Positions 1 to 5,773 of a stretch of DNA of 8,728 nucleotides are shown here, in pieces; position 1 is the stretch's first letter; every line of letters begins with the position of its first letter. Both the position numbers and the translations under genes were made by a program. The notes under the pieces are model-generated. The model was not told the DNA's origin. It saw only the letters and a list, made by a program, of their open reading frames with translations, and did no database searches. The DNA is from CAJXVY01 sp965657575 (GTDB lineage Bacteria > Actinomycetota > Actinomycetes > Actinomycetales > Microbacteriaceae), in NCBI GenBank assembly GCA_965657575.1, contig CBFHOK010000023.1, forward strand, positions 1 to 8,728, in the 5' to 3' direction.

Positions 1-126
1 GACACGGTTCAGGTGTTCAATGAATTTGGGCGATACATCGTCAGGACCATTGATTTGGTGGATATCAATCGTCTACGAATCACCGTCGACGACAGTGAAG
101 TGTGGAAGGTTCGGTACAACCGCTAG
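1..126 (+). CDS. C-terminal end of an unrecognised protein (5' truncated by window)
   Basis: Frame 1 is open from the first base to a TAG at 124-126 and encodes 41 residues ending in EVWKVRYNR. The peptide alternates hydrophobic and charged residues as in beta strands. I do not recognise the family, and no motif allows a function to be assigned. The start lies outside the window. It converges on the cysC remnant on the other strand, and a stem-loop at 138-171 lies between the two. That this is a real coding end is moderately likely, because the frame is open and the terminator-like hairpin follows directly. Confidence 0.5.
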   Translation, partial: DTVQVFNEFGRYIVRTIDLVDINRLRITVDDSEVWKVRYNR

Positions 127-137
127 TTCTTATTGGA

Positions 138-171
138 CTAGCTCTTCGGCTCCGGGCTTAGCCTGAGCTAG
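138..171. terminator. Stem-loop between convergent genes, possible terminator
   Basis: CTAGCTC at 138-144 pairs perfectly with GAGCTAG at 165-171. Inside it GGCT at 148-151 pairs with AGCC at 160-163 around an 8-nt loop, with a small asymmetric bulge. It lies 11 bp after the stop of the + strand partial gene and just beyond the stop of the cysC remnant. No T-run follows on either strand, so it is not a canonical intrinsic terminator. It may still act as a 3' end structure. Confidence 0.35.
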
Positions 172-175
172 AGTC

Positions 176-469
176 TCACGACTTCTTGTCCTGGCTACTG
201 GCAAGCAGATTTGAGATAGTTTGAACAAGTTCTGAGCTGTCACCAAAATCAGACAGCTTCCAGTTTGATTCTCCGGGTTGTTCAAAGTCGGCACTTATCC
301 CAGTGAAGTTTGGTATTTCCCCAGCCCTTGCCCTCGCATAAAGCCCTTTGGGGTCGCGACTTTCACAAACCTCTATTGGCGTGTCCACATAAAGCAAAAG
401 AAAGTTTTCCTCACCGATGATTTGACTTTCTTTTAGGGAATCTTTTGGACACCATCTGTCGCGCGGGTA
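176..469 (-). pseudogene. cysC: Adenylylsulfate (APS) kinase remnant, C-terminal half only
   Basis: Intact CysC phosphorylates APS to PAPS in sulfate assimilation. The translation reads YVDTPIEVCESRDPKGLYAR, then ARAGEIPNFTGIS, which is the highly conserved C-terminal core of APS kinase, and continues to a natural-looking C-terminus before TGA at 176-178. Recognisable similarity starts near YPRDRW at about 469 and is cut off by an in-frame TAA at 470-472. Only about 98 codons of a roughly 200-residue enzyme remain. The N-terminal P-loop that binds ATP is absent: the 5' side is replaced by the end of the carotenoid desaturase gene, in the same frame but separated by two stops. A TTG at 395-397 could nominally start a 73-residue product, but that would lack the nucleotide site. 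I regard it as a decayed gene left by a deletion or rearrangement. An assembly join is a less likely alternative. Confidence 0.8.
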
Positions 470-493
470 TTATTCACGAGATGTCTGCTTGAA

Positions 494-1891
494 TCACAGC
501 GAGCGTATTCTTCCGGTTGCTATCATCGCTCCGCCCAGAACCGCTGGAATTCCTCCACCGGGATGAACCTGTGATCCGACTCGGTAAAGCCAGCTGTTTG
601 CTTTATAGCTTGGTTGATGAAACGGCCCAGAAACCCAGAAAGGCTTTTTCTTCCCATAGAGAGCGCCGCCGTATGTTCCAAGGGTTGAGAAATAGCTCGG
701 GTCCAGGACTTTGTGATCGGTGATTGTCGGCAGTCTGATGCCAAGTTTTTGCTCAATGAACTCAAGCTGAGAACCAACCCAGTCAGATTCGAGATTGTAG
801 TGTTTGCCATTTGCGGGTGCTGTTAGCAAAATTGCCGCTGAGTCAAAATCACCTGGATATATCTCATGCTTTGGGTAGTAATTGACAAAGGCCATGGTCT
901 GCTCTGGTTCTTGCCGATCCCCAAGATTTTTATGCATTTCGTCTGGGTTATCGGGCATGACAACAGAGTGCATCTCTGACACCTGTAAGGGACTAGCAAA
1001 ACTTGCATAAATCGCAACCCCTGAACAGGAGTAGTTCCCTGTTGGTTGTTTTGGCTTGCCCATTAGGTTGGCTAGTGAATTGTCATCAATGCTGGAAACA
1101 GCAACATCGAAATAGTGCTCTTCACCGTTTGCCTCCAGTTTGTTTTTAGAAATATGGCTGACAGCACTTGAAAGATGGATGTTGGCTCCGGCATGCTCAG
1201 CCAACCTGGCTAGCGCTTGCGGAACTTCGTTGATACCGCCCTTAGGAATGCTGACACCGTGGTTGGCCATAATCGCCGCCATCGAGGCAAAGATGGCTAT
1301 CGTCTCATTCGGGGAAACTCCCGCATTCAGTGTGTGAATCTTTATGATCTCTTTGAGCTTGTCATCCATCCAGCTGAGGTTATTTACATATGCCTCTGTC
1401 GAGAGATTGAATTTATAAGTACCAATAAGTTTTGAAGTTGAACTCATCAGCCTTAGTGCATCTTTGCCAAACAAACGCGGGTCTGTGGTCAACAAATCTG
1501 TGATTGGCTTCAATAGCTTTTGATGAGTCTCGCTGAATCTATGCCACTGAGCACTCAATCTGTGATCGCTATCAACCGGCAGATTCAAAACCTCATCTTG
1601 GAAGTAATAGGTTCCTAAACTTTGCAGTGGAACAAGGTCTAGCTGAGCAAGATTCTTGCTTGCTTTCCTGCCAAGATTTTCATCGTATGTGTCTAAGAAT
1701 TTTTGCCAGACTCCCCCAAAGGTAAATAGTGAGGGTCCTGTATCAACATACGAACCATTCAGTTCAATTCGTCTTGATTTGCCCCCCAGCCAAGAGTTTT
1801 TTTCAAAAACATCAACCTGGTGGCCCCTGCTTGCTAGCAATGCAGCTGCAGCTAAACCTCCAAGGCCTGCGCCTAGTACAGCTATTTTCAT
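494..1891 (-). CDS. CrtI/CrtD-family carotenoid desaturase (FAD-dependent)
   Basis: The 465-residue protein belongs to the phytoene desaturase superfamily, which uses FAD to introduce double bonds into carotenoid chains at the membrane. The N-terminus has the dinucleotide-binding GAGLGG at residues 8-13 and an acidic ribose-binding residue in VFEKN (E30), followed by GGKSRR and DTGPSLF. The C-terminus has the family signature HPGGGIPAV near residues 443-451. Length is slightly short for CrtI and fits CrtD-like enzymes. ATG at 1889-1891 overlaps the TGA of the upstream prenyltransferase gene (ATGA), which implies translational coupling. Because its partner is a lycopene elongase, a role in later desaturation of an elongated or lycopene-type carotenoid (CrtD-like) is plausible. 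A primary phytoene desaturase (CrtI) cannot be excluded. No terminator is visible after its TGA; the cysC remnant follows directly. Confidence 0.85.
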   Translation of the reverse strand: MKIAVLGAGLGGLAAAALLASRGHQVDVFEKNSWLGGKSRRIELNGSYVDTGPSLFTFGGVWQKFLDTYDENLGRKASKNLAQLDLVPLQSLGTYYFQDEVLNLPVDSDHRLSAQWHRFSETHQKLLKPITDLLTTDPRLFGKDALRLMSSTSKLIGTYKFNLSTEAYVNNLSWMDDKLKEIIKIHTLNAGVSPNETIAIFASMAAIMANHGVSIPKGGINEVPQALARLAEHAGANIHLSSAVSHISKNKLEANGEEHYFDVAVSSIDDNSLANLMGKPKQPTGNYSCSGVAIYASFASPLQVSEMHSVVMPDNPDEMHKNLGDRQEPEQTMAFVNYYPKHEIYPGDFDSAAILLTAPANGKHYNLESDWVGSQLEFIEQKLGIRLPTITDHKVLDPSYFSTLGTYGGALYGKKKPFWVSGPFHQPSYKANSWLYRVGSQVHPGGGIPAVLGGAMIATGRIRSL

Positions 1892-2748
1892 GGATACAAC
1901 CCAAACGCCAAACCAACAACTAACTGAAAACCAATTACAGTTCCGACAATATAGGGAAAGGCAATGCTTGCCGGATAAAGCCTTCGGGCTTCATCCAAAG
2001 TCGGTTTTTTATATTGGTTATATAACAGGTAAGCAACATAGATTCCGTTAGCAATTCCCAATGGGATGTTCACAATCAAAAACATCACGGTGGCGATTGA
2101 CCAAAACACTGTTGACCAAATGACAGTGCCTTTTATGTCTAATTTGGTGGCAGTGGTTTCAATACCAACCGCACGATCTTCATAAATGTCTTGAATCGCA
2201 TCATAGGCTTGCTTGGCAACGCCCCAGACCATCAACCCAACGGCGCCTATCCAATTCACCTCATAGCTCAAGGCAAGGGCGACAAAGACCAACGGAAACG
2301 CATAGTCAATATTGCTAAACGCATCCCAGAACGGTCTTGATTTCCAGCGTAAAGGCGGCGCTGAGTAGTTCAGGAAAAACAGGTAGTAAACAACGATCCA
2401 GATGTTTGTAACCAGTGAGTAGTTGAGGAAGAAGAAAATCAAGAACGGAATGTTGGTTACGGCAATTCCCCACAACACCCACTTGATCTCTGAAACCGCA
2501 AGCACTGCTCCTTGGACGCCACCCTTGCGAGCATTCAACAGATCAGTTTCACGGTCAAAGATGTCGTTGATGCCATAGAGCCATAGGTTGAATGGAACTG
2601 TTAGCCAGATAAGGAGCGGAATGATCTCGGGATTGAATAGCTCACCACCAATCCACATCGCCATTACAGCGGGTCCGATTGTATTGACCCATAGAACGGG
2701 TCTTGAGATTACAACCAGCCTTCGAAGCATAGGGAAGAGTCTAAGCAC
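1888..2748 (-). CDS. crtEb: CrtEb-like lycopene elongase (UbiA-family prenyltransferase)
   Basis: Integral-membrane UbiA-superfamily protein of 286 residues that would transfer a C5 dimethylallyl unit to each end of a lycopene-type carotenoid, the step leading to C45/C50 pigments. The two Mg-diphosphate motifs are clear: NDIFDRETD (N61, D62, D65, D69) and DAIQDIYED (D183, D187, D191). The segments SRPVLWVNT, LYGINDIFD, NARKGGVQGAVL and YSAPPLRWK strongly recall corynebacterial CrtEb, and about eight hydrophobic segments follow the UbiA pattern. The start is uncertain. GTG at 2746-2748 gives 286 residues, and ATG at 2728-2730 gives MLRRLVVISRP, six residues shorter. Neither has a Shine-Dalgarno sequence, so a leaderless transcript is possible. 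It is first in the operon with the desaturase. Bacterioruberin-type elongase/hydratase activity is an alternative. Confidence 0.87.
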   Translation of the reverse strand: MLRLFPMLRRLVVISRPVLWVNTIGPAVMAMWIGGELFNPEIIPLLIWLTVPFNLWLYGINDIFDRETDLLNARKGGVQGAVLAVSEIKWVLWGIAVTNIPFLIFFFLNYSLVTNIWIVVYYLFFLNYSAPPLRWKSRPFWDAFSNIDYAFPLVFVALALSYEVNWIGAVGLMVWGVAKQAYDAIQDIYEDRAVGIETTATKLDIKGTVIWSTVFWSIATVMFLIVNIPLGIANGIYVAYLLYNQYKKPTLDEARRLYPASIAFPYIVGTVIGFQLVVGLAFGLYP

Positions 2749-2812
2749 AATAAACGACTCTAAACCCGACCAGAGCTAGATAAATGTCTTCATAGGTGTT
2801 TATTGTTTTTCT

Positions 2813-3049
2813 ATGAGTGAGAAAATTCAGATAGAGCAGGCGTAAGAGCAGCTTTTAGAGCTGATTGAAAAAGTTCAAGCGGGTGAAGAGTTTTTGATTA
2901 TGCGCCGGGAACAACCAGTCGCCAGGTTGATAAAAGCACATAAACGACCAGCTATCGGTGAGTTGGAGCCTTCATTCGTTGGCATCGATACAGACATAAT
3001 CGATGAGCCAGACGAAGAGTTCAATAAAGGTTTTTATAAGGACAGCTAA
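2813..3049 (+). pseudogene. Phd/YefM-like antitoxin gene with nonsense codon, no toxin
   Basis: Reading from ATG at 2813 gives MSEKIQIEQA, a TAA stop at 2843-2845, then a continuous in-frame EQLLELIEKVQAGEEFLIMR and RREQPVARLIKAHKRP down to TAA at 3047-3049, 78 codons in all. The pattern (helix, then AGEE.(V/I).I.RR..PVARL) is that of the Phd/YefM antitoxin fold, a DNA-binding repressor that neutralises a partner toxin. At the stop, family members typically carry a lysine or similar residue (A-K/R-..L), so TAA is one substitution from AAA. The acidic C-terminal tail (DEPDEEFNKGFYKDS) resembles the toxin-binding tail of VapB-type partners. No toxin gene follows: the rhodopsin terminator begins eight bases later. 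It is therefore an orphan, and apparently broken. A sequencing error at 2843 would restore it. Confidence 0.7.
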
Positions 3050-3056
3050 AAGGCAT

Positions 3057-3087
3057 AAAAAGAGGGGCCCGGTTGCCCGAGCCCCTC
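3057..3087 (-). terminator. Rho-independent terminator of the rhodopsin gene
   Basis: On the - strand GAGGGGC (3087-3081) pairs with GCCCCTC (3068-3062), with extra CGG/CCG pairing in the loop region, and is followed by TTTTT at 3061-3057. It starts about 20 bp after the rhodopsin TAA (3107-3109), a classical intrinsic terminator position. It also separates the rhodopsin transcript from the antitoxin remnant read towards it. Confidence 0.85.
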
Positions 3088-3106
3088 AATTCGATTACTT
3101 GAAAAC

Positions 3107-3755
3107 TTATGCAGTTTCCTTGTACTCGTGCTTCGCGAACTCTGCGTCGTCCTCTTTGGACTTGACGCGAGCAATAACGAAGATAACCAAACCGAACAGA
3201 CACTTCGCCAAGATGTCAGCGATGGTGTATCCGACCTCACGGAGGACGAATCCGGTCTCGTCAAATGCGGTTGCGTTCATGTAGAAGATAAACGCGATTG
3301 GGTAAACACCCCATGTTGCCAAAAGAAGCAGGCGTAGACCTGAGATCTTACGGCGAACAGCCTCACTCTGGCGGTCGCATCGTAGTAAAAAACAGCTGAT
3401 TGTTTCACGTGAAACATTTGGAGANNNNNNNNNNAGTGGAACGGTTAGGAACCAGTCTACGTAGCGGTAACCCACGTTGTAGAAGGCCTCACCCTTAGCG
3501 GTAACCCACGTTGTAGAAGGCCTCACCCTTACCATCTGGACCGAATGCGTAACTGAAGTTATCGAACATACGGAAGTAGTGGTAAGCCGCGATAGCGGTT
3601 ACGGTTCCTGAAACCATGACTGCCATACGGTAGCGAGGCAGGACGCGGTCCTTTGCAAGGAACAGGAACAAAGAGGTAAACACCATTGAAGCGATACCTA
3701 GTGAGAGCATGTTGTAAACAACGTTGTAGCCCTCCATTGAAATGCCATTCAACAT
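3107..3755 (-). CDS. Actinorhodopsin-type light-driven proton pump, damaged in assembly
   Basis: Seven-helix retinal protein that pumps protons across the cell membrane in light. The 5' part (3755 down to 3435) encodes MLNGISMEGYNVVYNMLSLG, then helix B with AYHYFR (H59, the counterion-partner histidine) and helix C GYRYVDWFLTVPL with R86 and D89, the Schiff-base counterion/proton acceptor. The 3' part encodes DRQSEAVRRK, helix F LRLLLLATWGVYPIAFIF and helix G VGYTIADILAKCLFG, whose lysine binds retinal. ATG at 3753-3755 is preceded by GAAAGG eight bases upstream, which decides the start. A 34-bp tandem duplication (3463-3530) breaks the frame; removing one copy gives one continuous frame. 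A 10-N gap plus about 45 bp of unrelated sequence replace the rest of helix C, helices D and E and the proton-donor and colour-tuning sites, so donor, spectral class and carotenoid-antenna site cannot be read. True length is probably about 245-250 residues. Confidence 0.9.
3379..3424. other. Probable foreign segment joined to rhodopsin 3' part
   Basis: Rhodopsin similarity upstream of DRQSEAVRRK stops near 3379. The translation from here to the N run (SPNVSRETISCFLL) is hydrophilic and does not match helix E of any rhodopsin. The segment carries a perfect parS site and ends directly at the N run. The exact left edge is uncertain by a few bases. Confidence 0.6.
3401..3416. promoter_or_regulatory. 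parS: parS site (ParB-binding palindrome)
   Basis: TGTTTCACGTGAAACA is a perfect 16-bp palindrome identical to the conserved bacterial chromosomal parS consensus. ParB binds such sites, mostly within some tens of kilobases of oriC, for chromosome segregation. Finding it inside a rhodopsin gene, eight bases from an N run, with no parA, parB, dnaA or rsmG nearby, suggests that it was brought in by a wrong scaffold join. Confidence 0.85.
3425..3434. other. Assembly gap (10 N)
   Basis: Ten N bases lie within the rhodopsin gene. The number is probably nominal: comparison with typical rhodopsins implies that about 260 bp of coding sequence is missing at this point. Confidence 0.98.
3463..3530. repeat. 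Perfect 34-bp tandem duplication in rhodopsin gene
   Basis: Positions 3463-3496 and 3497-3530 are identical. Each encodes, on the - strand, the helix C approach KGEAFYNVGYR. As 34 is not a multiple of three, the second copy shifts the frame. With one copy removed the protein reads FGPDGKGEAFYNVGYRYVDW as expected for the family. Its closeness to the N gap suggests an unresolved contig-end overlap. Confidence 0.95.
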
Positions 3756-3788
3756 TTGTAATGCCTTTCATCAATTGACTTTAGCTGC

Positions 3789-3838
3789 AGGGCGATCGAG
3801 GAAAATTTCGCTCAGTCTGCCGGGAGCTTAATCGCCCT
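3789..3838. promoter_or_regulatory. Inverted repeat in probable rhodopsin 5' leader
   Basis: AGGGCGAT at 3789-3796 and ATCGCCCT at 3831-3838 form 8-bp arms separated by 34 bp. If the promoter proposed at 3855-3882 is right, the repeat lies in the untranslated leader of the rhodopsin mRNA and could fold there. An operator role is equally possible. Confidence 0.3.
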
Positions 3839-3854
3839 CGATTCGCACTACGCC

Positions 3855-3882
3855 ATAATCCAACCTTAAGATTTGCTGACAA
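3855..3882 (-). promoter_or_regulatory. Candidate rhodopsin promoter
   Basis: On the - strand TTGTCA (3882-3877, five of six bases of the -35 consensus) is followed after 16 bp by GATTAT (3860-3855, four of six of the -10). Transcription would start near 3848 and leave a leader of about 90 nt before the ATG at 3755. An A/T-rich run (3898-3918) lies just upstream and could act as an UP-like element. This is prediction from consensus only. Confidence 0.35.
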
Positions 3883-3959
3883 TTCCGCAATTTGGACATT
3901 TTTTTCAAAAATTTTTTTCCTACTCCAAGCCCAAGGGAACAGAAAGGTAGTTCACCAGG

Positions 3960-3985
3960 TTGTCACTAACGAAAGCGAGTGTCAA
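3960..3985. promoter_or_regulatory. Inverted repeat abutting the exporter start codon
   Basis: TTGTCACT (3960-3967) and AGTGTCAA (3978-3985) are inverted with one mismatch in eight, around a 10-bp spacer. The right arm ends immediately before the TTG start of the ABC ATPase, and the weak ribosome-binding bases (GCGAG) fall at the edge of the spacer. It could be an operator for a local repressor, common for drug exporters, or an RNA hairpin that limits initiation. No regulator gene lies in the window. Confidence 0.35.
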
Positions 3986-4945
3986 TTGAGTTTTATTCAA
4001 GCCCACGATTTATTCAAAACCTATAACGCCAATAAGCGGGTAGTGAAAGCTCTTGATGGGCTAAACCTGAGTGTCCCTAAAGGGACCGTCAAAGGATTAC
4101 TTGGTCCCAATGGGGCTGGGAAGACAACCACGGTGAAGGTTCTAACGACCCTGATTCAGCCAGATAGCGGTCAAGCAAGCATTGATGGGGTTGATGTTTT
4201 GAAAAACCCCGAGCAAATCAAGCGGATGATCGGAGTTAGTGGTCAATATGCTGCGGTTGATCAAAAGTTGACCGGCTATGAAAACTTAGAAATGGTTGGA
4301 AGGCTTTATCACCTGGGGGCTAAGAAAGCTAAGCAGCGGGCCACCGAATTGATTGAAATGTTTGATCTGGTTGAGGCTGCCAATAGACCCGTGAAGGGTT
4401 TTAGTGGCGGAATGCGCAGGCGCATTGACCTTGCCGGTGCACTGGTAATTAAACCACCGGTGTTGTTTTTGGATGAACCGACCACAGGCTTGGATCCAAG
4501 GAGTCGATTGGGACTATGGCAGGTAATCAAAGACCTTGTCAGTGATGGAACAACAGTTTTACTAACAACTCAGTATTTGGAAGAGGCAGATCAGCTGGCT
4601 GATTCGATTGCGGTGATTGACTCAGGCAAGGTAATTGCTGAGGGAACTAGCGATGAGCTAAAGATGCAGATTGGCGGGCAGCGAGTTGAGCTCTCACTGG
4701 TGCGCTTAGAAGATATTGAAAAAGGCAAAAGCCTGCTTGCAAGTGTTGCTCAGGGAGAAGTTTCAGTTGGCAATGACGGCAGGACTATATCTGCTCCAGT
4801 TGATAACGCACCGACTGCTTTGCAGGCAAGCTTGAGAATCTTTGCCGAGGAAAACATAGAGCTAAATGATGCGGGTATGAGAAGACCGACGCTGGATGAC
4901 GTGTTTATGCAACTCACCGGTCACAAAGCGGAGGTAGAGGCATGA
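3986..4945 (+). CDS. DrrA-family ABC transporter ATP-binding protein
   Basis: Cytoplasmic ATPase of 319 residues that powers an ABC-2 exporter of the daunorubicin-resistance (DrrA) family. Motifs in order: Walker A GPNGAGKTT (residues 40-48), Q-loop Q87, signature SGGMRRR (140-146), Walker B VLFLDEP (159-165), D-loop GLDP (168-171), and TTQYLEEADQLAD (194-206). A glutamine stands in the last motif where other ABC ATPases have the switch histidine, which is usual for DrrA. The C-terminal extension after about residue 230, including RRPTLDDVFMQLTG, is also family-typical. The TTG at 3986 gives an N-terminus (MSFIQAHDLFKTYN) that aligns with the family; the ribosome-binding site is weak (GCGAG, about six bases upstream). 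It overlaps the permease gene by ATGA. Substrate is unknown; a hydrophobic toxin, lipid or secondary metabolite is typical. Confidence 0.93.
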   Translation: MSFIQAHDLFKTYNANKRVVKALDGLNLSVPKGTVKGLLGPNGAGKTTTVKVLTTLIQPDSGQASIDGVDVLKNPEQIKRMIGVSGQYAAVDQKLTGYENLEMVGRLYHLGAKKAKQRATELIEMFDLVEAANRPVKGFSGGMRRRIDLAGALVIKPPVLFLDEPTTGLDPRSRLGLWQVIKDLVSDGTTVLLTTQYLEEADQLADSIAVIDSGKVIAEGTSDELKMQIGGQRVELSLVRLEDIEKGKSLLASVAQGEVSVGNDGRTISAPVDNAPTALQASLRIFAEENIELNDAGMRRPTLDDVFMQLTGHKAEVEA

Positions 4946-5769
4946 GCGTAATCGAACCGACAATTACATCCCCGATTGCCAAGACCGTATCCGACGGTTG
5001 GATTGCCACCAGAAGAAATATCTATAAACTCCGCAGGGACCCAGAGATCTTCATCTTCTCGTTGATCCAGCCAATCATGTTTGTGCTTTTGTTCAACTAT
5101 GTCTTTGCTGGAGCCATCCAGGTTGAAGGGGGCGATTACACACAGTTTTTGATGGCTGGCATTTTCGCTCAAACAATCGTTCTCTCCAGCACCTATTCAG
5201 GCTCAGCCATGGCGCAGGATTTGAAAGACGGCATCATTGACCGCTTCAGAACCCTTCCGATGTCCAGCGCCGCGGTATTGATTGGCCGAACCTTTGGTGA
5301 CCTGGTTATCAACACATCATCTTTGGTTGTGATGATGATTACAGGTTTCGTAATTGGTTGGCGTATCGACAGCTCCTTACCAGAAGCCGCATTAGCCGTA
5401 TTGCTGCTGCTGTTCTTCTCATATGCGTTTAGTTGGGTAATGGCTCTTATCGGTATGAGCGTTAGAAGTCCAGAAATTATCAATAACGTCAGTTTCTTGG
5501 TTTTGTTCCCTTTGACGTTTTTGTCTAATGCCTTCGTTCCATCAGAAACTTTGCCCGGACCGCTAAGGGCATTTGCTGAGTGGAATCCAGTGAGTGCTTT
5601 GATTCAAGCCACCAGAGAGCTTTTTGGTAATGTCCCAGCAGGAATCCCCGCAGGGGACACCTGGTTGCAGCAAAACCCCCTAACAGCGGTGTTTGCAGCC
5701 CTTATTTTGATGCTGGTTATCTTCATCCCGCTATCGATTAGGAAGTTCAAATCAATTAGTTCAAGATAG
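4942..5769 (+). CDS. DrrB-family ABC-2 transporter permease
   Basis: Membrane partner of the preceding ATPase, 275 residues with six predicted hydrophobic segments at roughly 37-58, 68-85, 112-140, 147-172, 181-199 and 247-266. The cytoplasmic loop AQDLKDGIIDRFRTLPMS (91-108) is the ABC-2 coupling region, and FLSNAFVPSETLP followed by FAEWNPVSALIQATRELFG (193-229) is the typical DrrB stretch before the last helix. The N-terminus is a cytoplasmic arm (VSDGWIATRRNIYKLRRDPE) as in family members. Its ATG overlaps the stop of the ATPase gene, so the two proteins are probably made in equal amounts. A dimer of each subunit would form the exporter. Substrate cannot be inferred from sequence. Confidence 0.92.
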   Translation: MSVIEPTITSPIAKTVSDGWIATRRNIYKLRRDPEIFIFSLIQPIMFVLLFNYVFAGAIQVEGGDYTQFLMAGIFAQTIVLSSTYSGSAMAQDLKDGIIDRFRTLPMSSAAVLIGRTFGDLVINTSSLVVMMITGFVIGWRIDSSLPEAALAVLLLLFFSYAFSWVMALIGMSVRSPEIINNVSFLVLFPLTFLSNAFVPSETLPGPLRAFAEWNPVSALIQATRELFGNVPAGIPAGDTWLQQNPLTAVFAALILMLVIFIPLSIRKFKSISSR

Positions 5770-5773
5770 AGCC

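Larger units (their letters stand above)
2749..3106. other. Intergenic stretch with antitoxin remnant and rhodopsin terminator
   Basis: This 358-bp stretch lies between the start of the carotenoid operon and the end of the rhodopsin gene. It contains the broken antitoxin reading frame (2813-3049, + strand) and the rhodopsin terminator (3057-3087, - strand). The promoter for the carotenoid operon should lie in or upstream of 2749-2830 on the - strand, but I see no convincing -35/-10 pair. No RNA gene or mobile-element end is visible. Confidence 0.6.

Noticed and set aside
395..397. TTG as start of a functional 73-residue protein in the cysC remnant
   Set aside because: Homology to APS kinase extends upstream of this codon, and the product would lack the ATP-binding half.
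1656..2051. 131-codon + strand frame across the desaturase/prenyltransferase junction
   Set aside because: It is antisense to two well-supported genes, with no family resemblance and no start signal.
2781..2804. Imperfect inverted repeat (ATAAATGTCT and AGGTGTTTAT) upstream of the antitoxin remnant
   Set aside because: Only seven of ten positions match; such similarity is expected by chance in A/T-rich sequence.
3003..3284. 93-codon + strand frame over the rhodopsin end
   Set aside because: It is antisense to the rhodopsin helix G coding sequence and runs through the terminator hairpin.
3107..3535. Two separate rhodopsin-like genes (3107-3535 and 3495-3755)
   Set aside because: They are halves of one gene; the split is created by the 34-bp duplication, and one copy fewer gives one continuous frame.
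3898..3919. A/T-rich run as an origin or curved-DNA element
   Set aside because: It is too short, with no DnaA boxes or repeats; a promoter-upstream element is the simpler reading.
4309..4530. Antisense frame inside the ABC ATPase gene, and similar ones at 4921-5172, 5193-5483 and 6017-6274
   Set aside because: These are shadows of strongly supported genes with intact motifs.
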